Assembly (NCBI GenBank): GCA_963978905.1
Contig: OZ022260.1
Location: forward strand, 18,030,334 to 18,094,333
From: Trichostrongylus colubriformis
Lineage: Eukaryota > Nematoda > Chromadorea > Rhabditida > Trichostrongylidae
DNA: 64,000 bases
Reading direction: 5' to 3'
Made by a program: the position numbers and the translations under genes. Of this stretch, positions 11,501-24,618 are shown one piece after another. Within the stretch, counting starts at the first letter, position 1, and the number at the start of each line of letters is the position of its first letter. Under the pieces are notes generated by a model. That model was given only the letters and a program-made list of their open reading frames with translations, was not told where the DNA came from and did no database searches.

Positions 11501-14500
11501 GGGCGTGGCCTGAGTGACGCGAGTGAGAGTGCGTGGCGGGATGAGAGAGTTTAGTACACTCTCACCCAAGTCCGTAGGCCACCCCTATCAAGTGCTCCTA
11601 AATGGACTGTAGCTCCATTTTCGCAATTCTCAGTTTGGCACCGAAATCCATGAGTTTAAGTAGGTTTTTAGGCCAGTTGACTTCGGCACTTTCATCAGCG
11701 TCTTAGAAACTGTATTAACGCTTCGCTTTGTATGCTTTAAGACTTGCCGTCCGTTTTTTTTGTTCGATCGCCCCTGTTCGTAGATGTCAACTTCGCGGTG
11801 TTGATATGTCGTCATTTTCATGATTCTCTTTGGCATAAAAAGTTATATCAGTATCTTCAGCAATATCACAGTATGACGTGAAAGCAAATTCTTTTGAGCA
11901 TGCATATTAAACCAGGCAGGATTTCCGTGCCCTCAAAGGAATCCTCCGCGGAATTCAAGTCTTCTGTTCGATCGCCAAGTATTTATTTATACTTTCTTTG
12001 CTTACTAACAGCCACATGCGAATTTCACGTGCATGTACACGAAACCAATAGAGATAGAGCTCTTCAAAGTGATGGCCGACGGGGTGGGGCGTCTGTGTGG
12101 GTTGGGACATGAGAACTGAGAAGCGAAGAGGCGCTCTAGCTCTTCATCAGGAGTACGGAGGTATTCGTATACGTAACAACACCGTTGCTTCTGACCAATG
12201 TTTGCCTTGGTTTTTGTCTTAGTAATAAATCAAGTCGGCTACCGTCTACTAGTCGTTCCTAAAAAATTGGAATTTTTCATCTGTTGGCTAGGTTTGCTTC
12301 AACACTGTGGTTGTCCAGCGAGGCATCTGAAACTGTGGATGTGCGCTGGGACTGTGCAAATATGTCACAGGGTCTCGCAAACTGAATCCTCGCGCGCATC
12401 TTTCTTGATGGTCCCGCAGTTAATTGCACCATTTTACTACGGAACAAGGAACATGTCACGAATGGTGATCCGATTCGTACCAACTGGTAACGTAGTACCT
12501 CTCTAATTTACGTGGCTTGGAAGGTTGTCTTATCCCAAGGATGGACTCCAAAGCAGGTGAGTGAATGTGTCCGGACCTAAGTCTGAATCTCACGGTGGCC
12601 CTTGATCTCACCTATCAATGGACTAGCAGTAACATCTCTGCGGTAGTCCTATGAATGCTACTGGAATTTCCGTAATCTGGCTCTAGTGACTTGATTCATA
12701 TGCTTGAGGTTTGATTAACTGTGGAGAACGCTGTCTAACAGCGGAGACATGATTTCATCATAGCGTTAGCTTCGCTAGCCATTGTGCCAGCAGCAAGCCA
12801 CTTGAAGTGCCGTTAATGGACACGAGCACTGTCATGAGCGACATTAGTGGACGGCTTTGAGCAGTTACAAGGGTCGAGGTACATGTAGTCGCAGTGTCAT
12901 CACAACTCGGACTACATCATGCCTATTGTAAAGGAATTCTCTAATTCAACGTTGCATAAACTTCATTCTAATCTCGAAGGTATGAAAGCTGGACTTGTTG
13001 TTGTCAACTACTGAGAACTTGGATTCATTCAGACATAAAGCTCAAAATGGTGCCGTGTCGTGCTGTTGCCAAGTAACAGATGCAGATGATCCCATTCAGG
13101 CTTTGAAATGCGATTGAAGTAAGCAGCTGTGATTTCCTGCTTTTGCTTATAGTTACGGCCACCAATGGGATCTCGAAAGGTGCCACCGAAACGGCTCTGG
13201 TCGCATGAGAGTGTGTAACAGGCAAAGCTCTCGTGAAAAAGACTTTCGATTTGTGTGGACGGAATGCCATTGAGAAAGAAGGGCTAACCAACGTTCTTCT
13301 GTTGCTTAACCACTCAAAAGTTCCAAAGCGACTACTTGAAAAAGAGCTTAGCAGTGAAGTTAACTCGTATGGCCATTTCCTTCCTCCGACATACATACAG
13401 TAGCAAAAGTCTTTGGTGAAATGGTCTTTCACTTGGGTTTTTCACTTGTAACTTTTTTGCAACTGCACCGATCTAAGAGAAATTGACGCTGCATACTTAA
13501 TATATTAGGGTGTCCGGAAAGTTTTGAGAAAATTCGGTCATTTTATTCAACACATATTAACAACAATAAAAACGAAAAATCAGTAATCAAGATAGTGGCC
13601 CTTCTTAGCCACGACTTCTCTCCACCGATTGGGCAGTGCATCGATACCTTCCTTCCAGAAGGAGGCAGGCCGGGACGCAATCCATTCGTCGACCATACGC
13701 TTGACATCCTGATGGTTCTTGAACATCTTGCCCGTAGCGTAAGCCTGGAGACTCCTGAATGCATGGTAATCACAAGGGCTAAGGTCAGGTGAATACGGAG
13801 GATGTGGTAGCCATTCGATTCCCAAACTCTCCAGCTCGTCCCTTGTCGACTTCGCATGATGGGGTCGGGCGTTGTCCATGACGATGTGAAACTTGCCTCG
13901 GAATTTATGGGAAAGTGGAGCTCGGGACACCAGCTCTCGTAGTTGTTCACAGAATACCGATGATGTGACAGTAGTACCCTCATGAAGTATCTCGTAGTAA
14001 ACGCAGCCGGTGGCACAGAAAAAAAACGAGAGCAAGTCTCTCGTAGTTGTTCACAGAATACCGATGATGTGACAGTAGTACCCTCATGAAGTATCTCGTA
14101 GTAAACGCAGCCGGTGGCACAGAAAAAAAACGAGAGCAAGTCCTTCTTGGTGTGGGAGCTTCGCTTTGAAACGGGGTCCGGCTTTTGACCCGACGGCAAC
14201 CACTCCAATTTCCTATCCGGATTTTCGTACGAGATCCACTTTTCATCCTAAGCGATTATGAACCTCGCCCAAGTCGTCGTTCGTTCTCGATCGAGGAGCT
14301 TCTGGCATACGTCGACCCTCACCGCACGCTCCCTCGCGGTAAGAGACCGCGGAATAATTCCGGGCAGAGCCGCGCGGAAGCCGTTCCTTTTCAGAATGCC
14401 GTGAATAGTGGATCGAGAAGTAGAAGTCTTCCTCTCTAACTCCCTCAGACTTTGGGCAGGATTGGTCCTCACAGAAGCTAGAACGATGTCAGTGTTGGAA

Positions 14501-17500
14501 GAGGAAGGGCGTCCGCATTGAGGTGCTTCATCGAGGCTAAAGTCTCCCATTGCAAAGCGATCGTACCATCTGTAGCAGGTGGCAAGAGAGGGTGCATTGC
14601 CACCCATCGACGACAGCAACTCGTTCCTTGCTTGAGTGGCGGAGCGGCCGGAACGGTAAAGATGAAGTAGGATACGTCGAGTATCGTGTCTGTCGCACAT
14701 TATTCGATTGATGACAACAAAGGCTAATGATGAAATGTAAAATTGATCAGCTGCTGATTTGATCTACAGATCATCCTCTACCTTTCCATGTTTTGATCTA
14801 CACATTTGCTCTTGGCCTTCGCGCGCTACGCTTTTTCAAAGTGAGGCGGCGAAATTTTCTCAAAACTTTCCGGACACCCTAATACTATTTTGGCGCTCGA
14901 CGGCGTAGGTTACGTGGTTATATGAAATTTTTGGTTTTTGGAGTGCCATCGCTATGCCGTCCCCGCTGTGCTGCTGTCATGAAAAGTCGTGGTCTTTCTA
15001 CAAAATATTAATGTTCTCTGAGGCTTACTGGTTTTGTTTTGTAAAGAAAGCCGTTTTTCTTGACCAAGTCTTTTTCCTTTTTTTCGGTGGTCTTGTAGTA
15101 AATTCTTGTAAAAAAAACCATGAAAAGTGTCAAGCGGCACTCAAGTAGAAGGAAATGTTGGCAATAGGTTCAGGCACCACATATTAAAATTTTGTCAAAT
15201 TTGGTCAAGTAGAAAAAAAGGTATGACAAAAAAGTGTTTGGCCGAAGACTTTTGAGCGCTACTGTATGAGCCCTTTCAAGTTTCCGTGAGGTGCTTTAAG
15301 AGGAACTGAGCTTCTCACTTATTTCTTTCGTAGACGTCTGATCTTTCGCAAGCGTGGGCGATTGATGGTGCGGTTGCTGCGATCGACCATCACTGTTATG
15401 TATTCTTACTTCGATTGAGATGTGAGCTTTAAGAGCAACGCTGAAGAAATTTACGCGTTGTAATGCTCCGTCGAAGAATCCTCGCGTCGTTGATCGCATT
15501 CTTTTATGGAATCCGACGTTACCTCGTATAGAATAATGAGACGTCAGTTGCCGTGTTTGTGACTGTCCTTCCCGGACAGCCGGCAAGAGTATATTGGTAA
15601 TTTAGCTGATAAAGTCTGGTGTGCACCCCTATGTCACGATTTCGTACCACGACGAGCGGCGTGCGACGCGGTGGTGCGAGATGTGCGCGCCACCAGAGTT
15701 GGGTCTTACAAGGCTGGTGTTTCATCTTCCCATTGAACTTTGAGGTGAGACTCGGATGGATCAAGAGAGCTCCGAATAATGATTATAACTGTGAAGACCA
15801 AAATTGCAAAATGCCATTGTGAAGTGAGTCAAGAGGGGTCGCAGTTTGCCTGTCACATCTCATTTGCGAGACTTTTTGCCATCAGCACGGCCGCTGCTGA
15901 GTCACCAGAGGCCATCATGGTCGCTGGTAGTGTTTCGGACCCAGGATAGGGGTCGTGGGTTTGCTCCCCGCCAGTGCAAGTTCTTTTGCATTTTGTGTAT
16001 CATTGTCAGTAAGTGCTTTTCTTTCACTTCTGCACGTTTCTTTGTTCTGGTACCTACCATCACCATCACCATCATTTACTTTGCCACATCATTTATAACT
16101 ATATTTATAACTACTAATATTACTCAGGCCTTCACGATTGCGCATTCGTGGGCAACATTTTTGCTTCACACACTTTTTGCTCTGTTTCATCAGTGTTGAT
16201 TGTGGCTTGAAGTCGTTTTTATTTGGTTTTCTAGTGTTGAGTATAACAATTGGATTCGTTAAGGAACCCATGAACGTTTGAGTTATGATAGAAGTTATAA
16301 ATAAAGTGGCAGAGTAAATGATGGGTGCGTTGGGTACCAGTACCCAACGTACCCATCATACCTAGTGCGTTGGGTACGATATGTACTAAAGTGAAAGAAA
16401 AGCACTCACAATGAAACACAAAGTGCGAAGAACGTGCACTGGCGTGAAGTGAACTTACGACCCCTATTCCGCAGATCCGAAGCACTACCAGTGCGCCTTA
16501 GAGGCCGACATCAGCTGAGGAGCGGCCGTGCTGATGACATGTGCCTCGCCAGTGAGAAATCACTAGCAAACTTTGACCCCTCCTTACTCGCGTTAGAATA
16601 GCATTTCGCAATTTAGGTTTTCACAGTTACAATCAGTATTCGAAGCTATTAATTGACCCGGTCTCATTTTCAACTTTCATGGCTAGTTGAAACTCTTCAG
16701 CTCGTCGGCTTCTCTTGAGGCTAGCCCCGGTGCGAACTCGTGACATAATGGGACACCCCCGGTACATGCAACTGGCTGTATTGTCTATGGCAAAGTTCAT
16801 CTGAGTTGCAGATGCTCCACAAACGTCTGCTGCTTGGCCATTTCCGCTGCTCTTCCCACACGGGCGCTTTCTTTATCGCTTTTTTTATAGGTTCGCAGGC
16901 CTGGATATGTGAGGCTAATTGCGTGAAGCTTGTGCTGCTTCACGTTGACGTAATGCTCAAAAGTTCTTGTAGAAACACCCTCCAACATCGTTGATTGGTC
17001 GAGAAGGTTTTTTTTTTTTTGTCCGCGTGGAAATTTCAAAAATTATATGCTGCACTGGTCTGGCAACAAACGACAATATAGTGCATTGGTGGGATTTTTA
17101 TTATGTCTTTCGTTTTGCGAGAGTCCATAGAGGCAGAATTTCATTTTATCATAAAGTTGCACACGTGTGCGTTGTTTCGCGTCTGCTCTCCTATCATGAA
17201 ACACAGAGCTTCCATTGAGAGACTAGTAACCTTCCGAGCAGAAAGTGACTATCGGTAGTTCTTGTTTCCATAGCAAAAAAAAAACCACAGGAAATTCAAG
17301 AAAATAATTGGTTTTTGCCCACCGCTCCCTCTCTGCTGTTTCGCTAAAGTTTATTATATCAAACGGATGTTGTAAAGTACACCACGTTTCCGAGACTCAG
17401 AACGTGTACATGTGGTTATGAACAAATTCATCTGGTTTTCATCGATTGTCTGCGAGGCAATGAGCAGAAATGTGTTGTGAGAGGTTAACTTTGTGTATGT

Positions 17501-20500
17501 ACATCTCGAAGTCCTTTCTCCCACACGCAGCGCATTCTGGGCTGGGCTACCGCACAGAAAACACGATAGAATGATATAATGGAAGACGATCGATGCTGGC
17601 TAACCAATATCGAAAAAGATCATATCGCACAGTCCAAGATTGTGAAAAGCGCAGTACTGGCCGCTAGCCCACCAAGTAACTCAGCTGTCAAAACATCCCG
17701 TTACCACTGACATCGGAGTACAAAGTACCCTAAAGTCCCATAGATAAGAGCGGCCCGTAGATAAGAGCGGTTTGTGCTAGAAAATGAAAATTGACGTTTG
17801 TATACGTTTTTCTTTGGCGCTGTGTGCTCATGATTATCGCATTAATTGCCTACAGCTTTACCTTTACTCTTACTGTTCTCTATACTTTTTCTATTGCTAT
17901 TTTTTTATTAGGTTGTAAGGAAAGTTGTGGCCGCATTCGCGCGTTCACAAGATAAACTCAAATTTCGAAGCGCTGTTACATGAATTAAATTACTAGTTGT
18001 GCTCCTTAGATAGAGAAAAAGTTGCTCTTTCTGGATATATGCTTTTCTTGAAATGTTACAAGTTTTTCGAGCTATTAGGAAAATTATAAAGTACTGCGAA
18101 AATGGCATTTTTTAGATGACTTCACTTCACGAGCTTTTGTTTAGCTGAGTCCCAGCGAAGGACCACAATTGTGAGTGCTGCAAGAGGAGGGTGTGAAGCA
18201 CTGGATGGAACGCTATGCCCCTGGTTTCAGAAGTGCAGAAATGAGAACAAGTTGCTCGAATTTTCAATTGATCAAATCGCTTTAACTGAAGCGACAGAAA
18301 GCGATAAGCGCCCATACTTGCAGGGGATATCCACAAGTATTGGCCCTCAACAAACAAGCTTGACCAACCACCTCAAGTAGCCTTGATTTGGAAAAACCCA
18401 AAGAAATGGGTGCCGAGGGACCCCTCAGGGCAGCTATGCGCAAGCGCATTTTCCACAAATCCTCTTCCAGTAATTGAAGCAGTTGAAGGCTGAAGCCATT
18501 ACTCGTCTATCATATTCACCAGATCTAGCCCTAACTATGCCCCACTTTTCCAAACATCTGGACAGCTTCTTCAGCAGCAGTGTGTTCGGAAAGAATGATG
18601 GTTTGAAGTCGACTTTTTTTTGTTTTCGCGCTCTAAGAATCATCAGCCCTTCTTCAAAATAAGATATGCAAATATCCATAATACTTCCAAAAGTGTAGCG
18701 AATCAAATGGTGCTTATTCTGTGAGAAAAGATGCAGTCTGAGCCGAGTTATGATCTCCCGAAGTTGAAATTGCGAAACCAGCTATGAGAAATCTAATTTT
18801 ACTGTTGCATTGGGAGTGGCTGCTGCTGGAGAGAAATTTGAAACAATGCTAATTTTTAAATTTTTTTTAAAGAATTTTTAAGAACTTTTTTAACCGGTAA
18901 ATCAAACCGCTCTTATCTATGGGACTTTAGGGTATATTCACTTGCTTAGCATTTAGTGCTTAAAGGGTCATTCCAGGATTACCTTAAGTGGGTTAAAGCG
19001 CTGTAATCGTGAAGTAAGAGGTGCTGAGGAATACGCCAACAAAGAAAAATCCGAAAAAAAGTCCAGTAAATAGCAAAAACAAGATTTCTTGACATCGGAC
19101 CATGGACGAAATTGCCGCATGGAAGCGAGTGCTTGAATCGGTTCGCGCTGCACGATATCATAGGAAACTCTAGGATGTAATTTGTTTCCTCATATCAACG
19201 TCTCCTTTATCATTGGTGTCGCTTCCTTATCTTTTATTGTCCCACAAATCGTAGGCCTTACTGGCCACGTTATTCCTAACAATCACGTCTGGGGTAGGCG
19301 GGCCTGGGCTGCTTGGTGGAGTCGCGCTTGCTTCTTTGGTTCTGTACGCTTCTGGAACTTACGCTAACGCCTCCAGTAAGGTACAGCCTACTGGCAGTGG
19401 GTCGAACTATCTGACCACGTCGAAATCTGCAATACCCCGATTATCCTGAATGTGCCATTAAGCTATTGGGTGTTGTTAGTTCAACCATTTACTACTGCAT
19501 ATCGCATCGCTGAAAAATGCCAACACTTTTCGAAGGTCTAGATGATTTAGCGGTCGATACCTGTTGTTACATTGCTATCGATGATCAGTGTAAATGGATC
19601 AGGAATGAAATGTGTAAATCCACTAATCACTTACCACATTGGCCGAGATGGTCCTTATTTGAGGATTAGATAGCTTAGGAATCGATAGAAATGTGTTCGA
19701 CTGCATCGATCGGTAGAAATTTGTCCACTTGTTGAGTATCTAATTGCCATAAATTGGGCCATCTGCCAGAATTTTGCACAGTTTAGCGTTCAATACCCAT
19801 TATTGTTCATGGTACCGCTCGAGAAAATGAATCACTCGCTTCGCTATCACAAATCTAGGTCGTATGTTGATCATTTATGTACGCAGTGCCAAAAGACGCG
19901 CACCATTGTTCGGAACGCTAGGCAATTCAGCGGTCGATACATCTGCAACTGATATCAGAACACAAGCAAAGTGTGTTCACCTATTGGCACTGAGCGCCAG
20001 ACGCTTTTACCATAGCGGTCATATAGTAGCAGTAGTAAGCGCTGTACCGGATTTCATCCAATCCACTCAATTGCTCTTATCAGGTCCTGTGTGAGCCGAT
20101 ATCAGTTCCGCTAAGTCAGCATTAAGGTCCCCGCACCCCACAATACCTGTGAATGTGAACATTCCGCCGTCAGACGGAAAAAGCGAAACGGACTTGGTGA
20201 CATTTGTCGTCTGACGCTCCTTAGGATTTGGCGACATTTGCCTACTGACGCTTCTTATCGAATCTTATCAACGTTATCAGTTTGGATCACCCACTATGAT
20301 CAACGTGACAGGCGAAACCAATTTGGTGACATTTGCTTTTGATGCTCTTTTTTAGTCTTATCAACCGTTATCAATATGGATCACCTGCTGTGAATTTCCG
20401 CCGTTCCGCTCTGCTAACAATAAGCATCTGTGCGTGTCAGCGCTCTGGAATTGACGCTAAAGGCGAAAGGATTCAACGACATTTGCCTTTTGACGCTTCT

Positions 20501-23500
20501 TGTCGGCCTTTATCGGCTGTTCTCACCTTCGGTCCACCACCGGTTGGGTCTCCTGATCACCCCTATATCGTTTGTAGAATTCAGGATCCCACCCTTGCTG
20601 CGACGCAAGATATGAATTTTCGGTCAAACACACTAATAGACACACTTGGCCGATTCTATCGAGAAGGATTACTCGTGGTGTTACGGATGCTCTATGATGT
20701 AGGCTCATGCTGGAAAATGCAATCGAGCGTAGCTGGGAATGGGAGGGTTTGTTTTGATGTAGTGTATGTTGGTAGGCATTTGTCTTACTCTAACTGAAAC
20801 CTCTGGATTGCCACTGCCCACAACTGTTACCATATCACTGGTTAGAAAACGATATTTTATGTGATCAAAATCAGAGCTGGTGCAAGAGTTCTAGCTCAAT
20901 CAGGTTCGGAAACAGGCTGGTAGGGTTGCATTTACACTTTGCGAAAAATTTTCAGTCCGCTTACACTCTGGGAGGTGATAAGCCTGAATTTGTAGATCTC
21001 GCGAAATCACAGTCACGACGCACATGTAAGCGAGGCGTTGGTTATTAGGTCGCCGCGGTTTGCTCAAACGAGAGTCCCTGCGGACATATGTCTTTTTATC
21101 ATGGGCTGGTAGAACTCGTATAGTTCCTTGAGTGTCGCTGGAAATACGATCATTCGTTTCTGCGTTTTCGCGTCTTTCACTTTCGATTTCGTATTTCGTT
21201 TGACTCCTAAAAGTTACCGTCGACGGCCGATTTAAAGTTGTTGTCGTTGTGAATGATATTTCGTCCACTTTGTAGAAGTGCTGTTTGTAGCCATGCAACA
21301 GTGTGAGCGTGGTTGGCTTGCTTCTAGCAGCGGACGTTGGTAGTATATACGAGATATATGAGCGCGGTAGGAAGTCTGCTTTACTATGCGTTTGTAGTAG
21401 ATAAAAATCTTTTTGTGGGCAAAAAGCTGGTTGGTTGTGATGAGGAATGCGAAAGATCTACAAGGGGTGCCAAAAAAAGTAATTTTGCTCACAGCCCACA
21501 CCCGCCCCTATTTGACAAAACATAGGGAAACGAAAGAGATAAGAGTATCGAGGCAAAATATTCCCGAAATGTTCCTCTAAAAGCAGGAACAACCTGAGAC
21601 TCACTACTTTCACTTTCTTGAAAATATGGAGCCTTCAAGCGACGCAGTCGGGCTTCTTCAGAGCACTCACGGTATCAAGGTCCCCTTAAAACAGTGGAGC
21701 CAGGTTCCGTGGTACGTCTTTTGTGGGAAGCCCCTAAGGATTGGCTCTTCGGATCATGGAAGTCACAGAGCCTTTGCTGCCTGGACAAAGCTGCTATGAT
21801 CCGAAGTATCATTTTTCATGTCTCAAACCTGCCCCCGAAGGGGTTTCAGTGGTAATGGCACGTTCTGGCTCTTGGAAACGAAGGACGTTGGAAATCCGGA
21901 AAAAACGGTTTATCTAGGAACGCCACTCAGTATGAATCCCCTCAGGTACCCGGAGTGAACGGACCTCAGCAAGGTTGTGAACGAGGGCGACGAAGTTTCG
22001 GATTTTGTCCAGCTGAGGTGACACATCTTGTTCACTCGGAACAAGCAACCGTTCCTGCTCGTGCAGAAGGCTGTGACGGAGAACAGTGATAGAGTGAGGT
22101 CTGCTCTTTACTTTAGGGATGAAAATACCTGGTCGGAATTTGCCGAAGTTCGACTCATGTGGGGTTGAAAGTAGAGGAAAAAAATTACTTTTTTTGGCAC
22201 CCTCTGTATATCTGGGAACGCTTAGTCTGTTCAAAGCCCTTGCATTTGAAATCTCTTGAAGAGCTCAAAGTGATTGGTTTCTGAAAAAGCAGTTATCAAT
22301 ATTCTGATATGAGTAAGGTATTTTTACCGGAGGGTCGCACAGTATTATTATACTCGTTTGTTCAGGGAAGGAGCTTACCTACATAATTTATGGAAAGTGT
22401 AAAGTTTCTCAGTTGTGCTCCGAAATCTGAATCACCGAAAGGAGATGAATAGAAGTGTTAGGCTGTTTCTCGTAGTTTTCATGGCTGAAATTCATCAAAA
22501 CGGAAATTGCGTGGTGGAAGATTTGGTCGGCTTGTCTTTTGCAGCAGTACAATCTCGAGTGATAGAATTAGGCTTCAGAACTTCATGTAGTGTTTGGAAA
22601 ATTGAAGAAAATATAGAAAAACCAAATGAAACCGCAAACCAAATCCCGCATCAATGCTCGCCCAGGCTAACCAAACCCTTTATTCTTGCTTTGTTGTGAA
22701 TTGGGATCAGAGTTGTCTGAGACTATAAAAACACTGACCTGTACATCGGTTGGATCCTGCAAGTAATTTTATAGGCCAGATTGCATCCACTTGCCACCAC
22801 GATTCTGGATGACTCTAAACGCGCGGCACCCTTCAACAAAAAACAAGGAATTGTTTGACGCTGGGAAATTCTCAAAAATTTTTATGTTCTTCAAAGATTT
22901 CATAAGTTTGAATTACTGATAAGAATTCCGTGTTTCATCGTTTTAGTTTATATTTTATTAGTTTTGTAAAACTTCCCTTGTTCTTTCAGACATCCATTTT
23001 CCGTTTTTTCTCTAAATGCTTTATGATCTTTGTGTTTAAGAGTAATATTGGGTCATTCCATAAGTAGTGTCGTTTTCTTTCCAAGCAAAATTTTTGCCAT
23101 AAAATCACACGTTTTGCAACATCTCACATATCATTCGAAAGCGAATTTTCTGCTCTACAAAATAGTAGTTCGATTTTTGAGTTTGTTAGAATGGCGCCGA
23201 CATTTAGGCTGGCGAAGAAGGAGGTCCGGCAGACAAAAATTGGCCCAACCGGCAATCAATTAAAACACTATATTTTACTTGGGGAAAACTAATCACTCAT
23301 GTGTTCCGTACTTAGCCCCAACCTCTTCTGCAAGTTCCACCAACCGGTTACTTGGAAAGTCAGGTGCCTCTTTTTTCACATTTAGTTTTTCCGCCACAAC
23401 TCGGTGATTTTAGACGATTTTTTCGAACTAAGGCAAGAAGTTTTTCTCAACCAATCAGTTGAAAGAGTGGTGAAATGTTAAGAAGAGGTGGTGGGTAGAA

Positions 23501-24587
23501 ACAGCGAAACACTTAACTTTCTCATGGAAAAAATAAAATGTGAAAAATGTCTACTGGACTCCTATCACATGATATTAGAACTCAATCCGAATCTCAGCCA
23601 AAACAAACTAGAAAGGTATTTTCGATACTGCAGAAAAAGTTCTTCGAGTTGGTTCATAAAACAACTTCGTAAGCAAGGAGTTTGAAAGAAAAAATTCATT
23701 TTGAATCAGTGTGGGTGCTTTCGAAAAAGAAATTTTGGAAAAAGAACGACACGACTTCTTGATCAACCAAAAGGATAAAAGGATAAAGTTTTTGGCGTTA
23801 ATCAGTCCCTTCTGTGGGATGCGCCGCATATTCTAGTTCTATTCAGAATCGTGATGGCTGGTGAATGTGATGTGGCCTAAAGAATGACTTGCGATGGCCA
23901 GCCGATGTACAAGTCAGTGCTTTTATCCTCCCAGACAAGTCTGGTACCAATTCACCGACCCCGGAGGGATGGAAGGCTTGGTTGGCCTGGGCGGGCGTTG
24001 ATGCGGGATTTGATCCCCGCACCATGAGAGTGGGGTGTGCGCCACCTGTCACTACACCACCTCCGCCCTTCTTGATCAACTAAATATTGGAAATTGTAGA
24101 AGAAGTCAGAACTAAGTACGGAACACATAATTGGTTAGTTTTCCTCAAGTAAAATATAGTGTTTCAATTGATAGCCGGTTTGGCCAATTTTTGTCGGTTG
24201 GACCTACCTCTTCGCAAGCCTAAATGTCGGCCCCATTCCGGCAAATTCAGAAACTGAACATGTTGTTTTGTAGAGCAGGAAAACCTCTTCCGAATGATAT
24301 ATGACATGCAGCAAAAACTTGTAATTTCATAGGAAAATTATATGCTTGAAAAAAAAAACGACATTACTTATGGAATGACCCAATACATATGAAATGGAAG
24401 CCAGTGATGCATAGACCAGCTCATTTACACTGTTTTCAACGATTCGTGCTGGCACTATATTAGATGTTATTTAGGTGAACAGTCACCTGCTCCTCGCTTC
24501 TTTTCTCTCTTCTTTTACCTCAACTTTTTCTTCTTTCCCTTCTCTTTTATCTCAACGACCATCCTACTATATATAATTCGCTAAGTA

Positions 24588-24618
<31 letters not shown>

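Larger units (their letters stand above)
13505..14882 (-). mobile_element. mariner transposon, full length with a broken transposase
   Basis: The two ends are a perfect 30 bp inverted repeat beginning TTAGGGTGTCCGGAAAG. A TA duplication flanks both sides (13503-13504 and 14883-14884). The 1378 bp element is the usual mariner size plus a 104 bp internal duplication. The perfect TIRs suggest a fairly recent insertion. It lies in CRTC intron 1 in antisense orientation. A relation to the hookworm mariner bandit is possible but was not checked. Confidence 0.95.
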
